The notes under the pieces were generated by a model. The model did not search any database, had not been told where the DNA came from, and worked only from the letters and a program-made list of their open reading frames with translations. A stretch of 62,986 nt of DNA from Thermococcus sp. Bubb.Bath (GTDB lineage Archaea > Methanobacteriota_B > Thermococci > Thermococcales > Thermococcaceae): assembly GCF_012027595.1 (NCBI RefSeq), contig NZ_SNUR01000007.1, forward strand, positions 1 through 62,986, read 5' to 3'. Numbering within the stretch: position 1 is the first letter of the stretch; each line of letters begins with the position of its first letter. A program made the translations under genes and the position numbers. Positions 47,708 to 55,937 of this stretch are shown piece after piece.

Positions 47708-48556
47708 TCAAATCACCCCCCTAGCGTGGAGTTCTTCAAGGTAGCGTTCCTTTGCCAGTTGCTCCTGCTCTTTGAAGCGCTCTGCTCTCTTTAACACGTC
47801 TTCCCAGTCGACCTTGTGGGCGTCGAACATCGGCCCGTCCCTGCAGGCGAACTTTATCTCGTCCCCGTAGAGGATTCTGCAGGAACCGCACATCCCGGTT
47901 CCGTCGACCATTATCTGCCTGACGGTGGTTATGGTCGGAATTCCGTAGGGTCTCGTTAGTTCTGCGAGCTTCGCGAGGGTTCCAAGCTTCCCGCCCGCGA
48001 AGATTATGTCCACCTTGTCCTTCTCAATGAGTTCCTTGACTACGTTGAGGTAGTTGCCCTTTATCCCGACACTCCCATCGTCGGTGGTTATGTAGTGCTC
48101 ATCCGCAACGGGCTTGGCAAGGAACCCTTCCGGGTAGACGTTGGCCTTGTTTTCGAAGCTCTGTATTGAAATCGTGTAGTTTCCGGCCTCTTTCATTGCC
48201 TTGAGCGTTGCGTAGTTTTCCGCCTGTCCGCAAACTGCGTCAGACGCAAAGACAACGTTTCCGTAGTTCTTTACCTTGATTGGTTTGCCCAGCGGCCCTA
48301 AGAAGCTCCAGAGCTCGTCGCCGACGCCGTATTCGTAGTAGAGCTGAAGGCTTGTCTTCCCGAGCTTTCTTATGAACATGCCGATTCTCCCGTTCTCGGC
48401 CTTGTAGACTGACATTGGAATCCTCTCACCCTTCTCATGGAGAATAAAAACCACAAACTGGCCGGGTTTCCAGGCTTCCGCCACGTGGGGCACCTCGACC
48501 TCGACAAAATAATCAATCGGACTCAAATCGGTCTTTGCCGTAATCTTATATCCCAT
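47708..48556 (-). CDS. NfnA/SudB-type subunit: ferredoxin-NADP oxidoreductase (sulfide dehydrogenase) beta
   Basis: 282 residues, related to PyrK and ferredoxin-NADP reductases. FAD-binding region with RIPMSVYKAE, NAD(P)-binding part, and a C-terminal [2Fe-2S] loop VDGTGMCGSCRILYGD...FACRDG. As in the Pyrococcus enzyme the ligand set appears to be one Asp and three Cys. GGTGATGCGCC precedes ATG 48556. First gene of the two-gene operon; it supplies NADPH from reduced ferredoxin and NADH or the reverse. Confidence 0.92.
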   Translation of the reverse strand: MGYKITAKTDLSPIDYFVEVEVPHVAEAWKPGQFVVFILHEKGERIPMSVYKAENGRIGMFIRKLGKTSLQLYYEYGVGDELWSFLGPLGKPIKVKNYGNVVFASDAVCGQAENYATLKAMKEAGNYTISIQSFENKANVYPEGFLAKPVADEHYITTDDGSVGIKGNYLNVVKELIEKDKVDIIFAGGKLGTLAKLAELTRPYGIPTITTVRQIMVDGTGMCGSCRILYGDEIKFACRDGPMFDAHKVDWEDVLKRAERFKEQEQLAKERYLEELHARGVI

Positions 48557-48761
48557 GGCGCATCACCATGTGCATGTGAACAATCTTGTTCACTTTAAGT
48601 TTGAACTCAAGGTTTATAGGCATTTTTTAAACCAAAGGTTTAGAACCCGTTTCCAGAGAAAATCGGGCAGGAACATGCTCCTTTCGAGGCTGATACGTTC
48701 TCCGATTGGTCTTTAGGAAGATTTTTAGGAGATGCTTCCTAACCAAGTAGGGGTGGTTAAG

Positions 48762-49550
48762 ATGGTGAAAATCCCGAAGAGTCACCCCCGCTACTGGAGC
48801 CTGTATTACCGAGAGAAAGTAATTGAGGGAATGGAGAAAGGAATGACAGCAAAGGCCGGCCTCATAGCCCATGGGAGGGGCGAGGCCTTCGACTACATTA
48901 TTGGGGAGAGGACGATAGAACCGGTCGAGAGGGCGATGAGAGCGGCAGTTGCGAAGCTGATCCTCGCGGACCACCCGGTCATCTCAGTCAACGGCAACGT
49001 TGCGGCTCTGGTTCCAAAGGAGACCATAGAACTCGCTAAGGCCCTCTGTGCGAAGCTTGAGATTAACCTGTTCTACCGCACGGAGGAGCGCGTTAAAGCT
49101 ATCGCCGAAGAGCTCAGGAAGTACGACCCGGATATTGAACTCCTTGGGATAAACCCGACGAAGAGGATTCCTGGACTGGAGCACGAACGCGGAAAGGTCG
49201 ATGAGGAGGGTATATGGAAGGCCGACGTGGTTGTCGTGCCCCTTGAGGACGGCGACAGAACGGAAGCTTTGGTTGCGATGGGCAAGTTCGTGATAACCAT
49301 CGACCTCAACCCACTCTCAAGGAGCGCCAGAATGGCCGACATAACAATAGTGGACAACATAGTGAGGGCATACCCCAGGATGACCGAGCTCGCGAGGGAG
49401 ATGAAGGACTACAGCAGGGATGAGCTGTTGAAGATAGTTAAAGAATACGACAACGGGAGAACACTGAGCGACGTTTTGATTTACATGAGGGACAGGCTCA
49501 CGAGGCTGGCTGAGGAGGGAATATGGAGGAGAAAGGAGCTCAGTCTTTAA
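48762..49550 (+). CDS. 4-phosphopantoate--beta-alanine ligase (phosphopantothenate synthetase)
   Basis: The archaeal enzyme that joins 4-phosphopantoate and beta-alanine using ATP in coenzyme A synthesis, described in T. kodakarensis (former DUF137). 262 residues: opening KIPKSHPRYWSLYYREKVIE, SVNGNVAALVP, INPTKRIPGLEHERG, VVVPLEDGDRTEALVAMGK and ITIDLNPLSRSARMADI by position. ATG 48762 follows GGGGTGGTTAAG. Its stop overlaps that of the convergent regulator by 4 bp. Confidence 0.94.
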   Translation: MVKIPKSHPRYWSLYYREKVIEGMEKGMTAKAGLIAHGRGEAFDYIIGERTIEPVERAMRAAVAKLILADHPVISVNGNVAALVPKETIELAKALCAKLEINLFYRTEERVKAIAEELRKYDPDIELLGINPTKRIPGLEHERGKVDEEGIWKADVVVVPLEDGDRTEALVAMGKFVITIDLNPLSRSARMADITIVDNIVRAYPRMTELAREMKDYSRDELLKIVKEYDNGRTLSDVLIYMRDRLTRLAEEGIWRRKELSL

Positions 49551-50275
49551 TCCCCTTCCTTTTTCTCCGCGAGCTTCCTTAGGTTCGTTATGAGCTCACC
49601 TTCGTTCTCTGCCTTTGAGATTACAAGGGGTATCTTCTCTTTCTCCGCCAGCTTAACCGCCAGTTCATCGAGCTTCTTGACCCCATGAAGGACGACAACG
49701 GCCGGTTTGAGCCCCTGGACGCGCACTGCTATCATAGGGCTCCTCCCGGTACTGACCTTGGTGAAGACCAGAGCCCTCTCCGTTGTCCATCCGTAGAGTT
49801 TGAGGAACTCCTCGCTGCTCATCTCCAGGATGGCCTGAATGCTGTCAACGACGGTGTATCCGTATATCTCCTTGTCCAGCATATCCTTGTTGGCCGCTAC
49901 TTCCCCTTTAACTGCCTCCACGAGGTCCGCTATCTTCACGGGTATCGAGAACTCCCTTATGTCCAGTATCGCAGTGGTCGGTAGCTCCAGCCCCGTTGTC
50001 CTGCTGAATGCTTTTATCACGCTGCCTCCACGGCTCTCGTCGATTGCAAGAAGGGCCTCCACGAACTTCTTTATGGTCGTCGCACCGGGGCTTTTCCTTC
50101 TTCCGCCCTCGTAGTCGCTGATAACCGAGGACGATACGCCTAAGTGGTCTGCGAGTTCCGTCTGACTTATCCCGAATATCTCGCGCCATTTTCTCATCGT
50201 CTTCCCCGGGTCGGAGGAGAGCGTTATCTCCCCTGCAATCCTTCTTGCCAGTACCTCTTTTTCCTTGTCTAGCAT
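49547..50275 (-). CDS. Helix-turn-helix (Cro/C1-type) regulator, COG1709-like
   Basis: 242 residues. HTH at about 35-60 (ISQTELADHLGVSSSVISDY, then EGGRRKSPG). The C-terminal 150 residues form an alpha/beta domain with RVQGLKPAVVVLHG and IPLVISKAENEG, probably the ligand- or dimer-forming part. It matches my memory of COG1709 archaeal regulators of unknown target. Minus-strand TATA ataggtttataatga lies about 30-45 nt before ATG 50275 with no ribosome binding site, so a near-leaderless mRNA is likely. Confidence 0.87.
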   Translation of the reverse strand: MLDKEKEVLARRIAGEITLSSDPGKTMRKWREIFGISQTELADHLGVSSSVISDYEGGRRKSPGATTIKKFVEALLAIDESRGGSVIKAFSRTTGLELPTTAILDIREFSIPVKIADLVEAVKGEVAANKDMLDKEIYGYTVVDSIQAILEMSSEEFLKLYGWTTERALVFTKVSTGRSPMIAVRVQGLKPAVVVLHGVKKLDELAVKLAEKEKIPLVISKAENEGELITNLRKLAEKKEGD

Positions 50276-50319
50276 ATTCGGGGCTATCGCTCAATCATTA
50301 TAAACCTATCGGCAATCGT

Positions 50320-50528
50320 GGAAGAAACTTCGCAGGACAAAGTTTGATCAAAGGATGTCCTCTTATGAAAATACTGAACACCAAGCGTGCACTCTTTTTA
50401 TGTCCTCTAGCGAGGGTTTAATTCTAAGAGCAGTCTTTAAAGAGTTTGTGTTTTGTTCTGACGTCGTAGGACGCCTTGTGAGGGGCAAACACTTTTAGAA
50501 CGGTAAATGATGAGTAAGTCCTCTTAAA
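50320..50528. repeat. Degenerate intergenic repeat, copy B1
   Basis: Begins GAAGAAACTTCGCAGG, then CAAAGTTTGATCAAA (about 50325-50353) and later has AAGCGTGCACTC and TCTGACGTCGTAGGACGCC at the places where other copies have GCGTGC and the hairpin. Strongly decayed, and the hairpin is imperfect. No gene seen. Confidence 0.45.
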
Positions 50529-50529
50529 A

Positions 50530-50890
50530 ATTTGAATTTTCAAAAAGGCAGTCTATTTTTCCACCATCCGTTGAGGACGCTTGAACGCTAGTGAAAGCGG
50601 CGCTGAAACTTTGCAAGCAAAGTTTCATCAAGGGTTATGGTTCTTATTAAAGGTGCTATTTCTTAGAAGGATTTCTCCTAGAAATTTGCTGCTGGATTGG
50701 AATCCCACTTTTTAGCGGGCTTGTTATCTGTGAGTTTGCTTTTTAATCGACGCCCGAAGGGCGTCAGGGAGAGAGAAACTCCTTTAAAAAAGTTAGTGTT
50801 CGTGGAATTCTGTATCAGGAGAGCTTTTTAGAATGAAAATCCGCGTAGAAAGGCCATTTGGAAGGAACCACAGACTTTGATCAAACTTTT
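50530..50890. repeat. Degenerate intergenic repeat, copy B2
   Basis: Best match to copy A3 at 25345-25710. It has the same order of blocks: CCATCCGTTGAGGACGCTTG, AGTGAAAGCGGCGCTGAAAC, perfect stem GAAACTTTGC/GCAAAGTTTC (50605-50614, 50617-50626), CTTGTTATCTGTGAGTTTGC, hairpin GACGCCC-gaa-GGGCGTC (50749-50765), GGAAGGAACCACAGACTTTG and ATCAAAC. No open frame is conserved between the two copies. Confidence 0.7.
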
Positions 50891-50894
50891 GCTT

Positions 50895-51165
50895 GGTAAG
50901 CTTTTAGAAAAAGCTTGATCAAAAGTGCGCCCTTCTTTTTTAACTAGCTTGTTGGAGATGCGTATGCTCACTCAGGAGGCAAACTCCACGCGGGTTTACT
51001 CTCTAAACTCATTCGCAAATTGTGATTTCCAACGTTCTTTTTAGTGCCATTGGGCACTATGCTGTGAGGAAATCCCGCTAAATCAGCAGGTTGGGGAGTA
51101 AACCCGCTTAAAAACTTGCTTGTTAGAATCTCATACTTCTCTTCCGCCAGCGCTTTCGTCAGAAA
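50895..51165. repeat. Degenerate intergenic repeat, copy B3, abutting tRNA-Ile
   Basis: Contains AAGCTTTTAGAAAAAGCTTG, GATCAAAAG, GCGGGTTTACTCTC, hairpin AGTGCC-attg-GGCACT (51044-51059) after a CTTTTT tract as in other copies, and AGTAAACCCGC. Near the right end CCGCCAGCGCT repeats the block at 25133. It ends about 10 nt from the tRNA-Ile 3' end. Confidence 0.55.
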
Positions 51166-51174
51166 GGGCTGTTG

Positions 51175-51252
51175 TGGTGGGCCCGCGGGGCTTCGAACCC
51201 CGGACCTCCCGCTTATCAGGCGGGCGCTCTGACCAGGCTGAGCCACGGGCCC
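51175..51252 (-). tRNA. tRNA-Ile (GAT)
   Basis: Minus-strand cloverleaf: acceptor GGGCCCG with CGGGCCC, D arm GCTCAGCCTGGTCAGAGC, anticodon loop CTGATAA giving GAT, T arm CGGGGTTCGAAGCCCCG, encoded CCA. Follows tRNA-Glu by 13 nt on the same transcript. Confidence 0.96.
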
Positions 51253-51265
51253 GCGAGAAAGGTTT

Positions 51266-51343
51266 TGGTGCCCCGGCCGGGATTTGAACCCGGGTCGCGG
51301 GATCGAGAGTCCCGCATGATTGACCGGGCTACACCACCGGGGC
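51266..51343 (-). tRNA. tRNA-Glu (CTC)
   Basis: Minus-strand cloverleaf: acceptor GCCCCGG, anticodon loop CTCTCGA giving CTC inside the stem GCGGGA/TCCCGC, T arm CCGGGTTCAAATCCCGG, encoded CCA. First tRNA of the pair. Confidence 0.95.
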
Positions 51344-51367
51344 GTGTCCGAAATTAGGGGGTGAGGA

Positions 51368-51382
51368 GGGTTTAAAAAGTTT
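51368..51382 (-). promoter_or_regulatory. Promoter of the tRNA-Glu/tRNA-Ile transcript
   Basis: Minus-strand aaactttttaaaccc, centred about 30 nt before tRNA-Glu. It overlaps the last codons of the flippase gene (stop at 51372), so the tRNA promoter is embedded in coding sequence. Confidence 0.65.
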
Positions 51383-52547
51383 TCGGATGCCTGAGCAGCA
51401 GAACGGGAAGTGCCGCCGAGTTGGAGAGAATCCACGAGAGCGCCGCTCCCTGGAGGCCAAAGTGCAAGAGGAAGGGATGGGCTGAGAAGAGAAAAACAAG
51501 ACAGTTCAAGGCGCTTGCAATGGCAACACCCCTTGAGTCCATCGCTATGTTTAACTCCGCCGTTAGAAGTGCCACGAATCCTGCAGGCCCTATTCCGAGG
51601 GATGCAAGCTTGACCATGCCACCAGCTGAGGTGTATTTACCTCCAAAGATGGATAGAAGCGTGTTGCCAGCCAGTATCAGAATCGCTGAGGTGATAGCCC
51701 AGTAGACCGCGAGCACTCCAGCGGCTTTTACCATGTCCCTTCTCCGGATTTTGCCTTTGCTGCCCTCGCGGAGGAGGATAATGGAGAGCTGGTTTATCGG
51801 GACGGTAGTTAAGCTTATGAGCATGAATCCAGCGTAGTAATAAGCCGCCATATCCCTTCCGAGGTCTCTGAGAACGAGGCTCGGCATGAAGTAAAGGGGC
51901 AGGTAAGAGGAGATGCTCAGGAGGTAGTTCCCGACCGATATCGGCAGGGCCTCCCTTAGGAACTCCATGCTGAATGCTGGCTTTAAGGCATCCTTTAATT
52001 TAATCACTCCATAGACTGCCCCAGTCAGCAAACCAACTCCAAAGGATCCAACTATGCCGCCAAAGCCCTCCCTCGTCAAAAAGGGCAGCGGAATGACCCT
52101 GGCGCTGTACACCACGCTCTGCTTGAAGAAAACGTCCGTCTTTCGTAGGGGCACTGCGGCTATGCCGTTCGTGGTGTACACTGCTCCCAAAACCGCCATA
52201 CTGAGCAGGAGGGCTTTTAGGCTTGTCTTACCAGTTAAAACCCTTCCAGGGTCCATTATGGTATAAACTGCGGTCATGGAGAATGAGGCAATGGTTATTA
52301 CCAGAACCGTCGTCCCCGTTGCCTTCTTTCCAAACTTGGAATAGAACCTCACTGTTCCAACATTCAGGCCCATCGTTGATAGTGCGAAGATGAGGCTGAG
52401 AGCCGAGAGCACCGACGAGGCAACTCCCACCTCCTCGGGAGGATACATCCTGGCCGCCGCCCACCAGAATAGAAACCCTGCGGCGGCCGATACGAACGTT
52501 GCCCCGGTTAAATTGGCAGTGGGGCGTATGAGGTCCCTCAGTCCCAA
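51372..52547 (-). CDS. Wzx/MATE-like polysaccharide flippase
   Basis: 391 residues, about eleven or twelve membrane helices, of the polysaccharide-transport (RfbX/Wzx) type: LTGATFVSAAAGFLFWWAAA, YPPEEVGVASSVLSALSLIF by position and GNYLLSISSYLPLYFMPSLV. Likely turns a lipid-linked glycan to the outer face for the oligosaccharyltransferase encoded upstream, whose gene it overlaps by 10 bp. It is slightly short (usual length about 420-500) but has start, stop and helices in order. Confidence 0.85.
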   Translation of the reverse strand: MGLRDLIRPTANLTGATFVSAAAGFLFWWAAARMYPPEEVGVASSVLSALSLIFALSTMGLNVGTVRFYSKFGKKATGTTVLVITIASFSMTAVYTIMDPGRVLTGKTSLKALLLSMAVLGAVYTTNGIAAVPLRKTDVFFKQSVVYSARVIPLPFLTREGFGGIVGSFGVGLLTGAVYGVIKLKDALKPAFSMEFLREALPISVGNYLLSISSYLPLYFMPSLVLRDLGRDMAAYYYAGFMLISLTTVPINQLSIILLREGSKGKIRRRDMVKAAGVLAVYWAITSAILILAGNTLLSIFGGKYTSAGGMVKLASLGIGPAGFVALLTAELNIAMDSRGVAIASALNCLVFLFSAHPFLLHFGLQGAALSWILSNSAALPVLLLRHPKTF

Positions 52548-54916
52548 CCGCCTGCCCTCCTGAAGACGCCCCTGTCGAGAACGAGATCCCCTTTCATGTA
52601 CGTGTACCTTATGACTTCCCCCTTGACTTCCTGTGGTAGCTTAAACTCGGTTATTCCAGTTACGTTGTAGGTTTTCTGGAAAACAATCTTTCCTGAGTCG
52701 GAATATCCGTAAATCACCAGCTTGTCCCCAGTTGCATTTATGATATGCAGGATCGGCCCGCTATCCCCCCATGTAACCTCCACGTTGGGGTGAATCAGAC
52801 GGAAGATTTTTACCATTCCTCCGTCGGAGTATACCAACCTGTAATCCTTGGGATATTCGTTCGTGAACATGAGCCTTGCGAATGTCGTGGAGAATGTCTT
52901 CTCGTCCATCAGCACGGCGTAGCCGTAGTTCAGGTTGACGTAGAGGTAGGCATTCCCGGCTTTCTTCCCGTACGTGTTCACCATGAACGTCTCGTTTCCC
53001 TTTTCCACCCATGTCTCTTCCGGCACAAAGCTAACCCCGCCGGCGCGTACGAGGACGTTCCAGGTCGCATTCTTATTGTTTACCTCAACTACCGCACTGT
53101 ACCCACCCCAGGAGAACACGATTGTCCGTCCAGATGCCTGAACCGGTGCCATTATTATGAGGACGTAGCCACTTCCATGATACCCCGCCGTTGACAGCAG
53201 GGAGTCCCATTTAAGCATGGTATCGTACGAGACAGTTACATAGTCCACCCCGTAGTCGAGGAGGGTTTCCTTGGGCACCTCCCCAAGGTAGAACTTTGCG
53301 GTTAGCTCACTTGGCGTTCCCTGTGCGACAGGAGCTCTGTGGGCGAAATAGGTGACCCAGTCTCCATGGTCCCACCACGTCATCACGACGTCATTGTCGT
53401 ACGAATGATCCCTTAAGTAGGTCAGCGCCTTCTCCCAGTGGTCGTTCGCTATGGGGCTTAAGTGGGAGGTTGTATTGATGCTCTGATATGCTAGTCCTAT
53501 TGTGAGAAGTCCTATAACGACCAGTGCGGCAGTTTTTCTTTCGTTCTTAAGAAATTCGAGGGTTTCGGACGCTCCTATTCCAGCGGCCATGGCAATCCCG
53601 AGGGATCCGATGAAAAGGAACCTGTTCCAGTAGAATATCATTGCCGTAAGCGGCAGGACAACACTCAAACTGACAGCGTTCTCAACCCTTCTTTTCCTGA
53701 ATGCCAGGGTGTAAAGCGGAGCCAGGAATAGCAGTGTGTAGTATGCAGTCTTAAGATCCTCCCAGCCGGGCCTGTTCATCTCTGCGGTTGCCGTCGACGT
53801 TCCAGAGGGAGAGAGGCCAACGGAGAGGGTATTTAAAATTGAACCGTACCTCCATATAGTCACTATTAAGGCCAGGGCTGTGAGCACTCCAAGGCCCCAG
53901 GCTATTACCCTCCTCTTCTCCTGTGGAAGTCTAACCGCCCAGCGAACCGCCAGGATTATCAGCAAGGTTCCTGGGAGGAGAAGTAGGAGATGAAGCGCCA
54001 GGTACGCATCATTCAGTGGGCCGGGGGGTATTCCCGTCAGCTTTATGACCTGTTCTCCCTGCCAGTTCTCACTCCAGAGCATTCCGAACCCCGCTATCCT
54101 TCCGAGAAGAGACGCCAGAATGGCTCCCAGTCCTGTAGAGAGTGCCATCATCGCTGCGTCGTAGGTTCTGTTCTCCCCTATTAATGAATAGGCGGCGACG
54201 AAGAGTGCCGTTAGGAGAGGAAGGGCGAGCACGATGTAGTACGCGCTCCAGAACATGGAGGACAACCCCGCGGCCGTTCCGGCAAGGAGATAAAACTCCA
54301 GCTTCTTTTTCTTTTCCCTTTCAGATTTCAGCGCGTATGCAAAGAGGAGGAACACTACCGAGTACCAGAAGAGGGCGTAGTTATCGCCGCGGTAGTAGTT
54401 GGACATGGAGCGGAAGATATGTCCGAATGATAGGGTAAGAAAGAGGGAGGTCCAGGCTGCGGCTTTCCAGCCGTAGAGTCTCTTAACTCCATAGTAAACC
54501 GCGACCACGGTAAGGGCCCCAAAAATTGGTGGGGTGAGCTTGAAGGCCCCGTAAACCGAGGTTCCAAACGGTTTTAGAATGCGATAAACAATGTACGGGG
54601 TGGCCCACATTCCCTTTGGATGAAAGTGATCCATGAGGATTCCCCTTGGCCCGAGGGCGTAGGTAAAGTAGTTCACCCAGCCGTGGGAGCTTACGTACTC
54701 CAGATAGGCCAGATGAAAGTAGGGGTCATAGCCTATGGGATATTTCAGGCGGTAGGGTATCAACCTTATGATAAACGCTATTAGTGCTATTACCCAGGCG
54801 GCGTTCTTCTTAAAGATCATTAAAAGAGCTCGTGTATTTCCGTTCTGCTCATCGGTGCTTTCTCTGCTCCCTTTCTTTTCTTCTGTCCTGACCCTTTTCC
54901 GCCCTTTCCTCGTCAT
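52538..54916 (-). CDS. aglB: Oligosaccharyltransferase AglB/STT3
   Basis: Transfers the lipid-linked glycan to Asn in N-x-S/T on the outside. 792 residues from ATG 54916 (GGTGG upstream; the 21-codon extension is rejected). A charged N-terminus is followed by about 13 membrane helices (to about residue 470) with the acidic GYDPYFHL in the first external loop, and a soluble C-terminal domain. The usual WWDYG motif reads WWDHG here (about 512-516). The first gene of an operon with the flippase; glycosyltransferase genes lie across the divergent region. Confidence 0.93.
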   Translation of the reverse strand: MTRKGRKRVRTEEKKGSRESTDEQNGNTRALLMIFKKNAAWVIALIAFIIRLIPYRLKYPIGYDPYFHLAYLEYVSSHGWVNYFTYALGPRGILMDHFHPKGMWATPYIVYRILKPFGTSVYGAFKLTPPIFGALTVVAVYYGVKRLYGWKAAAWTSLFLTLSFGHIFRSMSNYYRGDNYALFWYSVVFLLFAYALKSEREKKKKLEFYLLAGTAAGLSSMFWSAYYIVLALPLLTALFVAAYSLIGENRTYDAAMMALSTGLGAILASLLGRIAGFGMLWSENWQGEQVIKLTGIPPGPLNDAYLALHLLLLLPGTLLIILAVRWAVRLPQEKRRVIAWGLGVLTALALIVTIWRYGSILNTLSVGLSPSGTSTATAEMNRPGWEDLKTAYYTLLFLAPLYTLAFRKRRVENAVSLSVVLPLTAMIFYWNRFLFIGSLGIAMAAGIGASETLEFLKNERKTAALVVIGLLTIGLAYQSINTTSHLSPIANDHWEKALTYLRDHSYDNDVVMTWWDHGDWVTYFAHRAPVAQGTPSELTAKFYLGEVPKETLLDYGVDYVTVSYDTMLKWDSLLSTAGYHGSGYVLIIMAPVQASGRTIVFSWGGYSAVVEVNNKNATWNVLVRAGGVSFVPEETWVEKGNETFMVNTYGKKAGNAYLYVNLNYGYAVLMDEKTFSTTFARLMFTNEYPKDYRLVYSDGGMVKIFRLIHPNVEVTWGDSGPILHIINATGDKLVIYGYSDSGKIVFQKTYNVTGITEFKLPQEVKGEVIRYTYMKGDLVLDRGVFRRAGGWD

Positions 54917-55070
54917 GGTTCCACCGGAGGGTATGCGGTGGATTCCGTTAAAACGTTTGTGAGCCTTTGCCCCATCCAAAAACTTAATTTACATGGAGGG
55001 TTTATGTAGTACTATGGCAGTACCCACCTTGGTCTGCCTGTAGTTTGGTTGAACTATCGGAGGTGATCCC

Positions 55071-55874
55071 TTGGCTGGCAAGACCAAAGTCTGGCTCGCG
55101 ATCCTAACGGTCCTGGTTATACTCCTCCTGCTCGTTGATATCGGGGCGGTCTTTGCCGCCATGAAGTTCCGCGGAATGGCCGCTTCGGCAGTTGATGACG
55201 CCATCCAGTCCCTCCAGAAGACGAAAACTGAGACGTTCCAGGTCAAGGTGCCCATCCACAGGACGGTTAAGGTGCCGATTAACACCACGGTCAAGGTGCA
55301 CATATCCAAGACCTTTGACGTTCACATCAACAAAACGGTGGAAGTCGACGTTAACAGGACGTTCACCACGAACATAAGCGACACCGTTGACGTACCGGTA
55401 AATCAGAATGTGAGCTTCAACGTCCCGATAGACCAGGTCGTGGACGTTCCGATAAACACGACCGTCAGGGTTCACGTCGTTCAGACCGTCAACACCACCG
55501 CCTACAACAGGGAGCACAACCTAACCCTAAACGTCACTATTCCTATTGATACCTGGGTTGACACTCCGGTCACGACAACGGCCAGGACGAGGGTCAAGAC
55601 TACCGTTCCAGTCACAACTGTAATCAACACTACGGCTACTGTTCCGATTAACACGACAGTCGATGTGCCGTTCCACGATACTCTTGAAGTCCCCGTGGAC
55701 ACCGTCGTGAAGGTTCCATTTAATGACACTATAGAAGTACCCATAAACGAAGAGCTTGAAGTACCGATAGACATGGAGTTCACGATGAACCTTACCGCCA
55801 GTGACCTGGGTCTCGACTCTATGGTCAACCAGGCCATTGAGATGCTCAACCAGATCAAGTCCAGCCTCGGCTGA
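55071..55874 (+). CDS. Membrane-anchored repeat protein, rich in N-glycosylation sequons
   Basis: 267 residues, family not recognised. One membrane helix (about 7-30), a short helical stalk, then about 185 residues (56-240) of short repeats with the pattern VPINTTVxV: each unit has hydrophobic residues alternating and Asn-x-Thr/Ser at the turn. I count at least twelve sequons. This would form a long beta-stranded or solenoid rod bristling with glycans. The C-terminal helix ends DSMVNQAIEMLNQIKSSLG. The TTG start follows GGAGGTGATC, an almost perfect anti-16S match, which settles it. Divergent from aglB. Confidence 0.85.
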   Translation: MAGKTKVWLAILTVLVILLLLVDIGAVFAAMKFRGMAASAVDDAIQSLQKTKTETFQVKVPIHRTVKVPINTTVKVHISKTFDVHINKTVEVDVNRTFTTNISDTVDVPVNQNVSFNVPIDQVVDVPINTTVRVHVVQTVNTTAYNREHNLTLNVTIPIDTWVDTPVTTTARTRVKTTVPVTTVINTTATVPINTTVDVPFHDTLEVPVDTVVKVPFNDTIEVPINEELEVPIDMEFTMNLTASDLGLDSMVNQAIEMLNQIKSSLG

Positions 55875-55937
55875 GCTTTCCTTCTTTCTTTGCGTTAACC
55901 CTAAAAACACCCCTCCCTATTCTCACCGGTGTGTCCC

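Noticed and set aside
50968-51435. 155-codon minus-strand frame over the second tRNA pair
   Set aside because: It covers tRNA-Ile, tRNA-Glu and their promoter.
55104-55910. Long minus-strand frames opposite the sequon-rich repeat protein
   Set aside because: Shadow frames produced by the regular codon pattern of the repeats; the plus strand has a near-perfect ribosome binding site.
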